Shown piece after piece: positions 1 to 11,182 of a stretch of DNA of 64,000 nucleotides (the stretch's first letter is position 1; each line of letters opens with the position of its first letter). Both the position numbers and the translations under genes were made by a program. Below the pieces are notes generated by a model. That model worked only from the letters and a program-made list of their open reading frames with translations. It had not been told where the DNA came from and did no database searches. Source of the DNA: Xiphophorus maculatus (Eukaryota > Chordata > Actinopteri > Cyprinodontiformes > Poeciliidae); the NCBI RefSeq assembly GCF_002775205.1, contig NC_036446.1, positions 12,524,565 to 12,588,564 of the forward strand. The letters run 5' to 3'.

Positions 1-1570
1 GTCGGTCGCTACCAGCCGTTGGAGCAGGACGTATGGCGATCCTCATTGGCAGGAAACTAAACTCCGGCCCGACGTCGACTTTCGGTCTCGTGTCCGTGCT
101 GTAGTCTACCCTTTTCCTTGCGTTCTCTAAAGAGCTTTTGGGGGATTTACAGGCCCCTATTATTTAGCGATCCAACTTCGTCTCATTGCCCCCAGCATAA
201 GATAAAAACACTCCAGGATTTTGAGAATTACATCCATGCATTCATCCGTAGTTGCATTAATTAATTAATTAGTTAAGCAGGATTCGTATATCCGTACAAC
301 TTAATCATATTACAGCAGATCACAGGCAGCCAGTCTGTCCCTCCAGGTCCCGTTATAACTCCCACATCTGCGTCCGTGCAAAGCATTCCTACAGCTTCCC
401 TTCTTCAGTTCTTTCCTACATCCGCAGTCTGCTCGCTGGAAGCAACTTTCACGCTAAGCTTTAGCAACCTACCACATCATCTAGTCTAGTCTGGTCATCT
501 AGTCTAGTCGAACCCCGCTGTGAATCGTGGGTCGCGCTATCCCACAGCACGCCCGAAAGTTTTATTTTAAAAGAAATTGATCTGGAAAAATTTAGCCTGA
601 TTTTGTAACATTGACACCAGTTCTGGTGCATGTAACAATGACATTGATTTTCTTTGCTGTTCTTTAACCATGATTTGTCTCTGGTTTTCGCTACTGAAGC
701 AGTGGAAGCGGACGCAACAGTGCAGGCTGCGTTGGCCTCACTTCCAAATATTTAATTAACATTAACAGCCGCCTCGTTTGGCTCAGAACTTTTCTCTTTG
801 CAGATGAAGAAGGTTGTTTACAGCAAAGCTATAGTCGGCTGGTCCCAGGTGACGGTCAGTGTTGTCCGCCAGTAGTAGCAGAAGAAAGGCCAAGTCTTCT
901 TCTCAAGCCCTTGCATGATTTAAAGGTGCAGATGGCTCTGAGTCACCAGGAACTGAGAAATAAATAATAAAATTCACATGTCAAAGAAAATGGAAAAAAT
1001 ATCAAATATAAAACAGTTCACACCTAAATCAATGTGATTTTTTTAAAAAAGGAAAAAAAGGTGCTGTGCACTCTTTTCACCACTAGGGGGCACTAACGAC
1101 TTGCACTCTGCATTTTCACACTTTCTAACTCAACACGGGCAAAAAACTTGTACATTTTTTCATCTTCCTGGCACATTTTGCGTCAGTGTCGTCTTTCACA
1201 AAAGATATTTTAGTGAAAGAGCCAGCAAAAGCTTACAGCACCTGGTGGGAGTCGCTGGACCGGCGGCCTACTCCTAAAGTATGCTCCGCTGATGAGGGTA
1301 ATCGATGACAGCTGAGGATGATGATGACACCACCGCACTCCAACCGGAACCTGTCGCCATCTGGTGGTAAGAGGTGGAAAAGGCGCACAGGAAAAAAACC
1401 CACCAAGAAAACCAGAGAACCCCGGAACATAACAAATCCGTTTTCAGATGTATGATGTAAGATCTGTTATTGAACGGCATTAGCTCCAGTTCATACTCCA
1501 GACCAAATGGTGGCGGTATTGCACACTTTCAGTTTTTTTTAAAACCGCCATGAAAAGAAGAACAGCCATG
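1..1570. other. Left-edge region, no gene recognised
   Basis: No ORF here has recognisable protein homology or convincing splice signals. The first 560 bases are less AT-rich than the rest and may be part of an interspersed repeat, but I cannot name it. From about 1190 to 1250 the sequence is the reverse complement of about 2225-2290, so this region carries one arm of an inverted repeat. A CTCF-like motif at 1080 is listed separately. Confidence 0.5.
1080..1095 (+). promoter_or_regulatory. CTCF-like motif
   Basis: The 16 bases CCACTAGGGGGCACTA closely match the vertebrate CTCF core consensus (CCAC/GYAGGGGGCRCTA). This is a motif match only. Related motifs occur at 2372-2443 and 56852-56923. 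Occupancy cannot be judged from sequence, and the motif may have been carried here by a repeat. Confidence 0.4.
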
Positions 1571-2290
1571 AAGCCGGAGAAGATAAGATATGATGTTCAT
1601 ATTTACCATTTTTACTCGCATAATATCGCCTTAAAAGTAGAGAGGGCCTCAGTAGCCTGATGTGTTTGCAGTACTGTAGTGTGTATGAAGCATGTAATGT
1701 ACAAAGTGGCAAAGCAGAATAATAAGACATTAAGTTACTAAAAAGTACTACTTCATTAACAATTATAATAAACCAAAAGTGTAATTGTAGCATACTGTAA
1801 TCGCACTACTAATATATAAAATATGTAATGCCAATATACTTAAAATACATTGTAAGTATATTTTAAATGTAATTCAATCACAAAAATAGTACACTCAAAA
1901 TATACTAATCAAGAACTTTTATATTACATTAAAATCAATATTAAAGTACACTAATTTTAACATAAGTTGTCAAAAAAGTACGTTGATGTACACTTAGTAC
2001 ACTTTAAATTGTGCTTTGGTACAATTTAAATGCTATTAAAGTACATTAAGCACAAATTTAGTTGTTCCAAAATATCAACTAATCCTAAGTGAACTTGAAA
2101 TATATATGATTAGTCTGACTTAAAGTATCCTTGAATTATTTGACCAGCTCATTATGCTAACCGGTGCAGCCATCTCATTGGACACTTAAGCAAGAAGCTT
2201 GCTGAACAGCGTTCAATGATTGGTCGGCAGGTGCTGTAAGCTTTTGCTGGCTCTTTTACTAAAATATATGTGTGAAGGATGATGCTGTAG
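1190..2290. repeat. Imperfect inverted repeat, arms about 70 bp
   Basis: The stretch around 1200-1245, including GAGCCAGCAAAAGCTTACAG, reappears in reverse complement around 2229-2275. Similarity extends on both sides with scattered mismatches. The roughly 1-kb spacer has no gene. This could be the termini of a decayed DNA transposon or a local inverted duplication. I saw no clear target-site duplication. Confidence 0.5.
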
Positions 2291-3480
2291 TAAAAATGTA
2301 CCAGAGCAGAGATATGAAGAAATGTAGAGAGGGTTTGTTTGAGTTAAATAGTGTGAAAATGCAAGAGTCTTTAGTGCCCTCTGGCGGTGGTGAAGGATTA
2401 AAGCACCTGGTATAGCACCAGGTTCCACCGCCAGGGGGCACTAACAACTCTGGACCTCAACATATTCTCACTTTGTAAATCAGCGCGGATTAAAACTAAA
2501 TGTATTCATACATCTGACACCTGTTGGTTTAGTTCTATCACAATACCAAATAGATTTTTGCTAATTTTGTTGTTTCAAAAAATAAACATTTAGTATCAGA
2601 AAGGTACTGGTTTCTTTATTTGTCAACAATAATGTAACATTGTGGATCTTGTTAATTACAAAACGTTTGCTTGGTTTTAGGTTTTTACAGTTTATAGAGA
2701 AAAAGCTCAAAGAAAAAGAGCAGATTTCTGAAATGAAATATGGTTAAAAAGAAAACATGGCAGCAATGCAATTGTTTCTATGAGCAAAGAAAATAAGACA
2801 GACACGGATAAAAGCCGTTTGCTGGTTTCCTGACATTTTCTATCTCCAGGCTGCAGGTGTGTTGCAGACAAAACATGAAGGATGTCATGAATTAAATTGA
2901 AAACTAAATAAAATAATGAAACCAAAATATCATACCTGGGTTCTACTCTCTGTAAAAATTATTTTTGCAGGTTGCTTTAACGGTTTTACGTTGAATATGC
3001 AAAAATCAACTAAATGTTTTAATTTTAGCTAATTTTTTAGGGTAAGAACCTGCTGGCAATATTACAGTACTTTCTATGAATTTTACAACTTCTAATATTT
3101 CCACAGTGAATTTTTGTGGTTTCAACATTTCATAAAAGTAAAACTGACGTAAAATTTATATTTCTTGAGTTATGATATTTAAATGTTTTTTTACAGTAAC
3201 GTAATGCTTTGGATTCTGTAACTGTTAGCATTTTACAATTTTTTATCATAAATTTTACAGATTTTTAAAAAACATTTACAGTGTAGGAAGGCAGTGGCCA
3301 GGCTACTAAAATGCACATGGTAATTGATTTAATCATGTTTTTGAGATTAATAATGAGGTGATTAACTGAGCAGGTGAAAAGAAAAGCATCTTCCAGTTTG
3401 AATTTACACCAAAGTTCATCACAGGGCATTTTATGCTTTATGTTTTAATTTTAAAGACTGATGATTACAGCTCACAGATT
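1577..3480. repeat. Segmental duplication arm, partner at 56228-57940
   Basis: Sequence from about 1577 matches 56228 onward almost base for base, apart from small indels and one replaced block (about 1870-2135 against 56515-56615). No coding exon was recognised in either copy. With the units that follow, this makes the left and right parts of the window paralogous flanks around the gene array. Confidence 0.85.
2372..2443. promoter_or_regulatory. Palindromic pair of CTCF-like motifs
   Basis: TAGTGCCCTCTGGCGG (2372-2387) and CCGCCAGGGGGCACTA (2428-2443) are near-perfect reverse complements, and each fits the CTCF core. Between them sits a second palindrome, ACCTGG...CCAGGT. The whole could fold as a long hairpin, or hold two oppositely oriented CTCF sites. 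The same arrangement is present in the right-hand duplicate at 56852-56923. Confidence 0.45.
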
Positions 3481-3592
3481 TTTAAATGAACATGATTCAT
3501 TATTAATTCTAATTTCGTGTGACAAACTAAACTGAGGTTTTCTGTTAGATATTAGGCACAGAGACATTTGTAGACATGTGGTTTTAACCTTA

Positions 3593-3651
3593 TTTCCTCC
3601 ATGTAGAAAACTATTTCCATATAGAGGAAATTATGTTCCACATGGAGGAAA
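3593..3651. repeat. Palindromic TTTCC/GGAAA module, one of eight
   Basis: Three overlapping imperfect palindromes of the form TTTCC-N7-GGAAA follow one another. The outer arms (TTTCCTCCATGTGGAA and its reverse complement in the best copies) can pair over 16 bases. Other copies are at 4460-4518, 6285-6343, 7303-7361, 13415-13473, 17924-17982, 58685-58743 and 60756-60814. Function is unknown. It may be an internal part of a decayed transposon. Confidence 0.6.
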
Positions 3652-3883
3652 AGGCTTTCAATTTTGAATAACTTAACACGTATTCATAAAATAGTATTAT
3701 TTTATTTTGTTTGATAAAAGATCAAACAGAAAATGTTAACAGTTTTTAGATATTTCAACATAAAATGCTTCACAAATGAAACAAATGTTTTGCATCATCA
3801 GAAACTCCTCTGATTCTGTGTATCAGTGTAACGATGTATCCTGGCTGCTTCGCCTCATCAACGTTTATTAAATTTTAATTTCC

Positions 3884-4069
3884 TTGTCTACAATATTCAC
3901 AAGCAACATGATGGGTAAAAATCCTCAACACAGTCTTGAAAATATGCTGATAAATGTTGATACATTTGTCTCGATGTTCAAGAGACCAAAGAGACGTTTA
4001 GGGAGGACGCGGCCTCTAGAGCCTGAGTCCATTAGAAAACTTGTTTTAATGGTGAATTTCAAGGTGTGA
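3884..4069 (+). other. Recurring short ORF of unknown function, copy 1
   Basis: The frame encodes a basic, helix-prone peptide including VSMFKRPKRRLGRTRPLEP and ending VNFKV. The same frame is open at 6671-6907, 17298-17534 and 60067-60372. It is followed at once by AAG|GTGTGA, which could be a splice donor, and preceded by a pyrimidine-containing stretch ending CACAAG, so it might be an exon. I do not recognise the protein. The copies differ at only a few sites (two synonymous, two conservative), too few to show selection. Confidence 0.25.
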
Positions 4070-4725
4070 GATTTGTTTCAGTATATTTCTGGAATATATT
4101 AGCCATCTTTATCAATTTACAACAAAATGAATTTCATGAATTATTTAAAAATCAAATCAGAAGAACATTAAAAATACACCAGTTTCCATATATTTTTTTC
4201 TAGAAATATTTAGTTTTTGGCACTAAAATGAAGTGAATAGTCACAATAAAATCATTTTTACATTTTGATCAAGCACATTTAAAATACTCATTTCAACAGT
4301 TTTTTTTTTTTGCTTCTTAATTTTGCAGAGAAAATTAATAAAATAGTAAACAAGAGCTTATTTGTTTAATATAACAGATTTGCGTGTGACAAACTAAACT
4401 GATGTTTCCTGTTAGATATTAGGCACAGAGACATTTGTAGACATGTGGTTTTAACCTTATTTCCTCCATGTGGAAAACTATTTCCATATAGAGGAAATTA
4501 TGTTCCACATGGAGGAAAAGGTTTTAAATTTTGAATAACTTCACACGTAAAGTTACAAATACATATTTACATACAACAACATATATATTTTTTTATCACA
4601 TCTTAAGTTAAATCAGACTAAAACTCTCTTGTTTTATGTCAGAATTATTGAAGTTATTTCTATTTGCTAAATGCCAGAAAACCAGGCGACAACATTTTTT
4701 AAAAATTGTTTTGAAACTTTCCTCC

Positions 4726-5060
4726 TATTCAAAAGTTTACATACATTTAGTCAGTATCACAGATAACTGTCTCTGACTTGGGTAAAAACGTTGTGGGTTT
4801 CCTTCCACAAACCTCAGATTGATTCACTGACACATTTCAGTTAATTTGAGTCACACCAAATCTAAAACACACTGATTTCTTTGTTGACACGATGAGAAAC
4901 TCAGGAGAAATCAGTCAAACTATCAGGAAGAGAAATGAAGTTTACAACCCCATATGTATCAGTATTTATGCAGGTTACGTAAATACTCTTCTCCTCGCTG
5001 AGTTACAGAAAATGATGGGTCACAGATTTTGCTGCAGCACCTGCCCTGCTCAGCACGGAT
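4726..5060 (+). mobile_element. Tc1-like transposon remnant
   Basis: The terminal-type sequence AAAAGTTTACATACATTTAG is followed by a 5' region and the start of a Tc1 transposase frame, MRNSGEISQTIRKRNE, which aligns with the N-terminal HTH of Tc1-family transposases. Homology then stops and the rest of the transposase is absent, so the element is dead. Equivalent truncated copies are at 7556-7900 and 13675-14015. Longer versions of the same remnant are at 58940-59390 and 61020-61445. Confidence 0.7.
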
Positions 5061-5763
5061 AAAAGCTGTTTGCTGGTTTCCTGACATTTTCTATCTCCAG
5101 GCTGCAGGTGTGTGCAGACAAAACATGAAGGATGTTATAAATTAAATTGAAAACTAAATAAAATAATGAAACCAAATTATCATACCTGGGTTCTACTCTC
5201 TGTAAAAATTATTTTTGCAGCTTGCTTTAACGGTTTTACGTTGTGTAAACAAAAATCAGCAAAATGTTTTAATTTTAGCAAAATTTTTAGGGTAAGAACC
5301 TGCTGGCAATATTACAGTACTTTCTATGAATTTTACAACTTCTAATATTTCCACAGTGAAGATTTATGGTTTCAACATTTCATAAAATTAAACTGACGTA
5401 AAATGTATATTTCTTGAGTTATGATAATTAAATGTTTTTTTACGGTAACGTAATGCTTTGGATTCTGTAACTGTTAGCATTTTACAATTTTTACTGTAAA
5501 TTTGACAGATTTTTAGAAAAAAAACTGTACAGTTTAGGAAGGCATTGGCTAGGCTACTAAAATGCACATGGTAATTGATTTAATCATGTTTTTGAGATTA
5601 ATAATGAGGTGATTAACTGAGCAGGTGAAAAGAAAAGAATCTTCTAGTTTGAATTTACACCAAAGTTCATCACAGTGCATTTTATGCTTTGTTTTAATTT
5701 TAAAGACTGATGATTACAGCTCACAGATTTTTAAATGAACATGATTCATTATTAATTCTAATA

Positions 5764-6204
5764 TGAAGCCTAGGCGCAAATTCAAACTGGAAGACTCCTT
5801 CATCCCCACCGGGACCCGTTAATTGAAGCGACCTGCCCACAATCGTCGACCTATCAACGCCGGACCAAGCCACGTCACGTCCAATCATCAACCAAGTCCC
5901 AGCCGATAAGGACCTTCATTCATGGCGTCCTTCGCTCTCCAGCCGAGCTCAACCCACCACCACCCCTTCTCCTCCATTCGCCCGGTCCTGAGGCCCGCGC
6001 CCTTCTTCAACCTCCACCACCAGTGCCGGGCCCTGGGGGATGACGTTCCTAACAGCATCAGGGATGCTCATCTGAAGCCTATCGCTAACGCTGCGATAAC
6101 CATTATCCCCAGCCGGGGCCCGAGCGCCAAAGACTTTAAATTCTGTTTGTCAATAAACTCTTCTAATTGTCTTCTTATCTCCGTCTGAGTCTCTCCAGAT
6201 TGAA
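5764..6204 (+). repeat. Unclassified GC-rich interspersed element
   Basis: A block of higher GC content interrupts unit 1. It begins with GCCTAGGCGCAAATTCAAAC and ends with an AATAAA-containing segment (TCAATAAACTC) and CTGAGTCTCTCCAGATTGAA. The head recurs near 51131 and 63049. The segment CCGAGCGCCAAAGACTTT recurs near 8761, 40033 and 63406. The first and last 20 bases are imperfect inverted copies of each other. It could be a non-autonomous transposon or an LTR fragment. Confidence 0.5.
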
Positions 6205-6419
6205 TTTCGTGTGACAAACTAAATTGAGGTTTCCTGGTAGATATTAGGCACTGAGACATTTGTGGACATGTGGTTTTAACCTTATGTCCTCCATGTGGAA
6301 AACTATTTCCATGTAGAGGAAATCGTGTTCCACATCAAGGAAATGGTTTTAAATTTTGAATAATCTAACACGTATTCATAAAATAATATTATTTTATTTT
6401 ATTTAATAAAAGAGATGAA

Positions 6420-6565
6420 ACAGAAAATGTCCTGTGACAGACTGGCGACCTGTGAAGGGTGACTCTGCCTCTCGCCCAGAACATTAGCTGGAGACAGTCA
6501 CCAGCATCTCCTGACCCCACTAGAAACAAGGGTGTAAGAAAATGAATGTATGGATGGATCAAATG
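6420..6565 (+). repeat. Teleost interspersed repeat with ATGG-type tail
   Basis: The block CTGTGACAGACTGGCGACCT through CTAGAAACAAGGGTG and GTATGGATGGATC matches a repeat I recognise from many teleost genomes. The second copy is at 17050-17190. Units 1 and 5 lack it, so it inserted before the units carrying it were duplicated from each other. No coding capacity. Confidence 0.6.
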
Positions 6566-6579
6566 GAAAATTATAACAG

Positions 6580-8740
6580 TTTTTACATATTTCAACATAA
6601 AATGCTTCACAAATGAAACAAATGTTTTGCATCATCAGAAACTCCTCTGATTCTGTGTATCAGTGTAACGATGTATCCTGGCTGCTTCGCCTCATCAACG
6701 TTTATTAAAATTTTAATTTCCTTGTCTACAATATTCACAAGCAACATGATGGGTAAAAATCCTCAACACAGTCTTGAAAATATGCTTATAAATGTTGATA
6801 CATTTGTCTCGATGTTCAAGAGACCAAAGAGACGTTTAGGGAGGACGCGGCCTCTAGAGCCTGAGTCCATTAGAAAACTTGTTATAATGGTGAATTTCAA
6901 GGTGTGAGATTTGTTTCAGTATATTTCTGGAATATATTAGCCATCTTTATCAATTTACAACAAAATGAATTTCATGTATTATTTAAAACTCAAATCAGAA
7001 GAACATTAAAAATCCATCATTTTCCATATATTTTTTTCTAGGAATATTTTGTTTTTGGCGCTAAAATGAAGTGAATAGTCACAATAAAATCATTTTTACA
7101 TTTTGATCAAGCACATTAAAAATACTCATTTCAACAGTTTTTTTTTTTTTTTTTGCTTCTTAATTTTCCATAGAAAAATTGATAAAATATAAACAAGAGC
7201 TTATTTGTTTACTATAACAGATTTGCGTGTGACAAACTAAACTGAGGTTTCCTGTTAGATATTAGGCACAGAGACATTTGTAGACATGTGGTTTTAACCT
7301 TATTTCCTCCATGTAGAAAACTATTTCCATATAGAGGAAATTATGTTCCACATGGAGGAAAAGGTTTTAAATTTTGAATAACTTAACACGTAAAGTTACA
7401 AATAGATATTTACAAACAACAACATATATTTTTTATCACATCTGAAGTTAAATCAGACTAAAACTCTCTTGTTTTATGTCAGAATTACTGAAGTTATTTC
7501 TATTTGGTAAATGCCAGAAAACCTGGCGAAAACATTTTTTAGAAATTGTTTTGTAACTTTCCTCCTATTCAAAAGTTTACATACATTTAGTCAGTATCAC
7601 AGATAACTGTCTCTGACTTGGGTAAAAACGTTGTGGGTTTCCTTCCACAAACCTCAGATTGATTCACTGACACATTTCAGTTAATTTGAGTCACACCAAA
7701 TCTAAAACACACTGATTTCTTGTTTGACACGATGAGAAACTCAGGAGAAATCAGTCAAACTATCAGGAAGAGAAATGAAGTTTGCAACCCCATATGTATC
7801 AGTATTTATGCAGGTTACGTAAATACTCTTCTCCTCGCTGAGTTACAGAAAATGATGGGTCACAGATTTTGCTGCAGCACCTGCCCTGCTCAGCACGGAT
7901 AAAAGCCGTTTGCTGGTTTCCTGACATTTTCCATCTCCAGGCTGCAGGTGTGTGCAGACAAAACATGAAAGATGTTATAAATTAAATTGAAAACTAAATA
8001 AAATAATGAAACCAAAATATCATACCTGGGCTCTACTCTCTGTAAAAATTATTTTTGCAGGTTGCTTTATCGGTTTTACGTTGTATATGAAAAAATCAGC
8101 CAAATGTTTTAATTTTAGCTAATTTTTTAGGGTAAGAACCTGCTGGCAATATTACAGTACTTTCTATGAATTTTACAACTTCTAATATTTCCACAGTGAA
8201 GTTTTGTGGTTTCAATATTTCATAAAAATAAAACTGACGTAAAATTTATATTTCTTGAGTTATGATAATTAAATGGGTTTTTTTTACGGTAATGTAATGC
8301 TTTGGAATATGTAACTGTTAGCATTTTACAATTTTTTATCATAAATTTGACAGATTTTTAAAAAACATTTACAGAGGAAGGCAGTGGCCAGGCTGCTAAA
8401 ATGCACATGGTATTTGATTTAATCATGTTTTTGAGATTAATAATGAGGTGATTAACTGAGCAGGTGAAAAGAAAAGCATCTTCTAGTTTGAATTTACACC
8501 AAAGTTCATCATAGTGCATTTTATACTTTGTTTTAATTTTAAAGTTTTAATTTTACAGCTCACAGATTTTTAAATAAACATAATTCATTGTTGGTCATTT
8601 AGTCTTGCAGACGAGGACATCTTATGTCCAATGAAACCAGTTTCCTGCACTTTGCTGCAGTTAGAGAATAAAGCAGAGGTGTGAGCCAAGAGCCATTTCA
8701 AGACAGTTGTGAGCTTTAAGCACAAATAATCTGTTTGACA
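6580..8740. repeat. Duplicated non-coding unit, copy 2
   Basis: Same order as unit 1: recurring ORF at 6671-6907, palindromic module at 7303, Tc1-like remnant at 7556-7900 (transposase N-terminus MRNSGEISQTIRKRNE), then the shared tail. The tail contains a second conserved stretch (8585-8740) also present at 16683, 18480 and 57940. No gene recognised. Confidence 0.7.
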
Positions 8741-8742
8741 CA

Positions 8743-8816
8743 ATGTCTTTCTCCTGGGTCCGAGCGCCAAAGATTTTCATTTTTCAATCAAACTTTCTAA
8801 TACCTCTCTCTCATTT

Positions 8817-8871
<55 letters not shown>

Positions 8872-8928
8872 GTGCGTGTGTGTTTGTGTGTGTGTGTGTG
8901 TGTGCGTGTGTGTGTGTGTGTGTGTCCA
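8743..8928 (+). repeat. Interspersed element end plus (TC)n(TG)n microsatellite
   Basis: The conserved end of the unclassified element (CCGAGCGCCAAAGATTTTC) runs into a (TC)n tract followed by a (TG)n tract with a few GC or TT interruptions. The same junction precedes every LU gene copy: 18660-18733, 40030-40258 and 63400-63506, with tract lengths that differ greatly. The tract is therefore a fast-changing part of an old shared block. Confidence 0.8.
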
Positions 8929-9385
8929 GGTTGAAATTACTGTTAAACTCAAAGGAACTAAATCATATAAAATTGATTGACAAATATGTAAAATCAGTAA
9001 ATGTGGTTCAATTCCTTTTTGTGTTTTCATTTATTTTATAGAAATTAGATACATAGGAATTTTCACAGCATTGTAGTGTCAGGTAAAGGTAGGTCTCTCT
9101 GGTTATGAACACCTAATTGTAGTTTGTAAGTGTCTGACAGATAGTTATTGTAGATTTCTTATAAACATTTCTTAAACTGTAAGGGATGCTGGATCTTGGT
9201 CTGTGGGACCAAACAGACACATTTAACATTTTCTTCTACAATACGTAAATACATACTGTAGTTTATTTTCATCACACTTATAAAAAGAAGTCTGAATAAA
9301 CATCAAACAATTCATTTCTGAGGATCATGTCATATAACAATTTCCTTAGATTAGAGTACTGTGATAAAAGAAAGGCCTGTTTCTG

Positions 9386-9559
9386 ATTGGCTAGTAGTGT
9401 GCTTCTTTTTACATACATTATGAATCTGCCAATCACAAGCAGGAGGATCTGCTTAGTTAGAGGAGGTGTAAAACTGAGAGTAGATCCCCTCCCAGAAAAT
9501 CTTTCAATATATATTTTCAACTGAGAAAGTTATCACTCACTTTGTGATCCATCAGCAAA
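9386..9559 (+). promoter_or_regulatory. Putative promoter of LU gene copy 1
   Basis: Upstream of the start codon lie an inverted CCAAT box (ATTGG, 9386-9390), a direct CCAAT box (9429-9433) and a TATA-like stretch AATATATATTT (9506-9516), about 45 bases before the ATG. The same spacing is present before copies 2 and 3, and both CCAAT elements are seen before the predicted copy 4. Tandem CCAAT boxes suggest NF-Y. The tissue of expression cannot be inferred. Confidence 0.5.
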
Positions 9560-11182
9560 ATGTTCCTCTTCACTTTGGTGCTCGTGGTGCTGTTTCTACC
9601 GGAAGGCAAGTTTTTGATTATGATTAATATTATTCTAACATTATAATGTTTAGTGTGATTTCATTAAATTTAGATTTTCTCCCATTAAAAACTACAATAA
9701 TTATCTAATTCCTGTTTGTCTTGTTAAACCTTTTAAACTTTTTCTTCCCTCTCTGTATTTTGTGCTGATGCGATTCAACCATTTTGTCTTGGTTAAGACA
9801 AGGATTTTGTTATTTAGAAAAAATGTAATAATGCTCATTTTCTCTTTGTTTTAATTAGCTGACACCCTGACATGTGAATGTGTACCTGGCCCCTACGTAA
9901 ATTGCTCTAAGGAAACAACCAAATGTCCCTCACAGTACGATCGTTGCTTAGTAGCAACAGAAGTCAAAGTTAAAGGTACGTATTTGTGAGATTTCCAGTT
10001 GATGACATTTAGTTTGGGAACTCATCACTTTAAAATTTGTGTTCTTTAATTACAGGTGGTGCAAATGTTACTGAGCGGAACTACAAAGGTTGCATTACGT
10101 CTGATCTGTGTCTTAACTACTCTATCAACGTTGGAGCTTACAGAATTGTACAAAGCAGCAAGTGCTGCAGTGAAGATCTCTGCAACGCTCAGATTAACTA
10201 CACAAAACCTGGTAATTAATTCATTGGTGGTATTTTTCAATACTTTGCACAATTTGAATTTACAGTGCTTACAAACTTTTTAACCCATTACAGATTTGGA
10301 TAAAAAACAGAATACACTTAGTTTTGTGATTCCAGCTTCATATACATGTTTTAGGAGAAACAAGTTGGTGACAAAAAAATTAAGTTTTTTAGAGAGAAAT
10401 TATAATAATTCTTAATTTCTTTTCAGTAGAATAACTATCTCTGTATCTTAGAGTACAATTCCACTACAAATGGAAAAAAGTGCTTCAGCTGTGACGGAGA
10501 AAACTGCACGAAAACCCTTAACTGTGCAGGGGATGAAAACTACTGCGTTAAAGTAACAGGTAAGAGGCCAACATGTTTGCATGCTTCATATTTATCATCA
10601 CAAGAACATTAAGACCAGATACAAATGTGTTTATGACATCATAACTTTACTCTCATTTTTAAAGAAAATGTAAATGGAGTAAGTCTGACGCTGAAGGGAT
10701 GTGCCTCTGAGTTGGCGTGCTTAGATAAGGCAGCTTCACTGGTGAATGAGTTCACTGGATCAAATATTAGCTGCTGTCAGGGCGACTACTGCAACAGCGC
10801 CAGCAACACCATCAGCACCAGCAGCACCAGAAGCCCAAACAGCACCAGCAGCACCAGCAGCACCAGCAGCACCAGCAGCACCAGCAGCACCAGCAGCCCA
10901 AGCAGCACCAGTAGCACCAGTAGCACCAGTAGCACCAGCAGCACCAGCAACACCATCAGCACCAACAGCACCAGCAGCACCAGCAGCACCAGCAGCACCA
11001 GCAGCACCAGCAGCACCAGCAGCCCAAACAGCACCCGCAGCACCAGCAGCACCAGCAGCACCTGCAGCACCCGCAGCACCAGCAGCACCAGCAGTACCAG
11101 CAGCACCAGTAGCACCAGCAGCACCAGTCCCACCCTGCTGCTCCTGTTGGTGCCTCTGTTGTTTTCTAACTTATTTTCTTAG
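9560..11182 (+). CDS. GPI-anchored two-LU-domain protein (Ly6/uPAR family), copy 1
   Basis: Predicted cell-surface protein of 314 residues. Exons: 9560-9605, 9859-9975, 10056-10211, 10452-10559 and 10665-11182, all junctions phase 1. Exon 1 is a signal peptide ([16 protein letters not shown]). Exons 2-3 and 4-5 each encode one LU three-finger domain with ten cysteines, ending in the family signatures CCSEDLCN and CCQGDYCN. Exon 5 continues into about 110 residues of Ser/Thr/Asn repeats, then a hydrophobic tail ([18 protein letters not shown]) typical of a GPI-anchor signal. Intron 1 uses a GC donor (AAG|GCAAGT) conserved in all copies. A polyadenylation signal lies at 11346-11351. The architecture resembles uPAR-like and PLA2-inhibitor-like fish proteins. 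The ligand is unknown. Confidence 0.85.
10795..11131 (+). repeat. Coding minisatellite: Ser/Thr mucin-like stalk
   Basis: Roughly 37 imperfect copies of the 9-base unit AGCAGCACC, read as Ser-Ser-Thr in the LU gene frame, with occasional Pro, Asn, Arg and Ile variants. It would be a heavily O-glycosylated spacer lifting the LU domains off the membrane. All three forward frames and one reverse frame are open because the unit length is a multiple of three. This explains long spurious Ala/Pro and Leu/Val ORFs here. Length polymorphism is likely. Confidence 0.9.

Larger units (their letters stand above)
3480..5757. repeat. Duplicated non-coding unit, copy 1
   Basis: This is the first of about five related units of roughly 2 kb (others begin near 6200, 13014, 16900 and 58250). 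Each complete unit contains, in order, a palindromic TTTCC/GGAAA module, a short recurring ORF, a second palindromic module, a Tc1-like remnant, and a shared tail ending near the GCATTTTAT motif. Identity between units is very high, so duplication is recent. Apart from the short ORF no coding potential is evident. Confidence 0.75.

Noticed and set aside
7720-7902. 60-codon ORF repeated at 13833
   Set aside because: Its start is the Tc1 transposase N-terminus in frame with unrelated following sequence. It is a transposon relic, not a gene.
8797-9041. His/Thr- and Cys/Val-rich ORFs
   Set aside because: Translations of the (TC)n(TG)n microsatellite.
9278-9520. 80-codon - strand ORF (MKIYIERFSGRGSTLSF...) conserved upstream of LU copies
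   Set aside because: Overlaps the shared promoter. Conservation is explained by recent duplication of the whole block, and the frame is altered in other copies.
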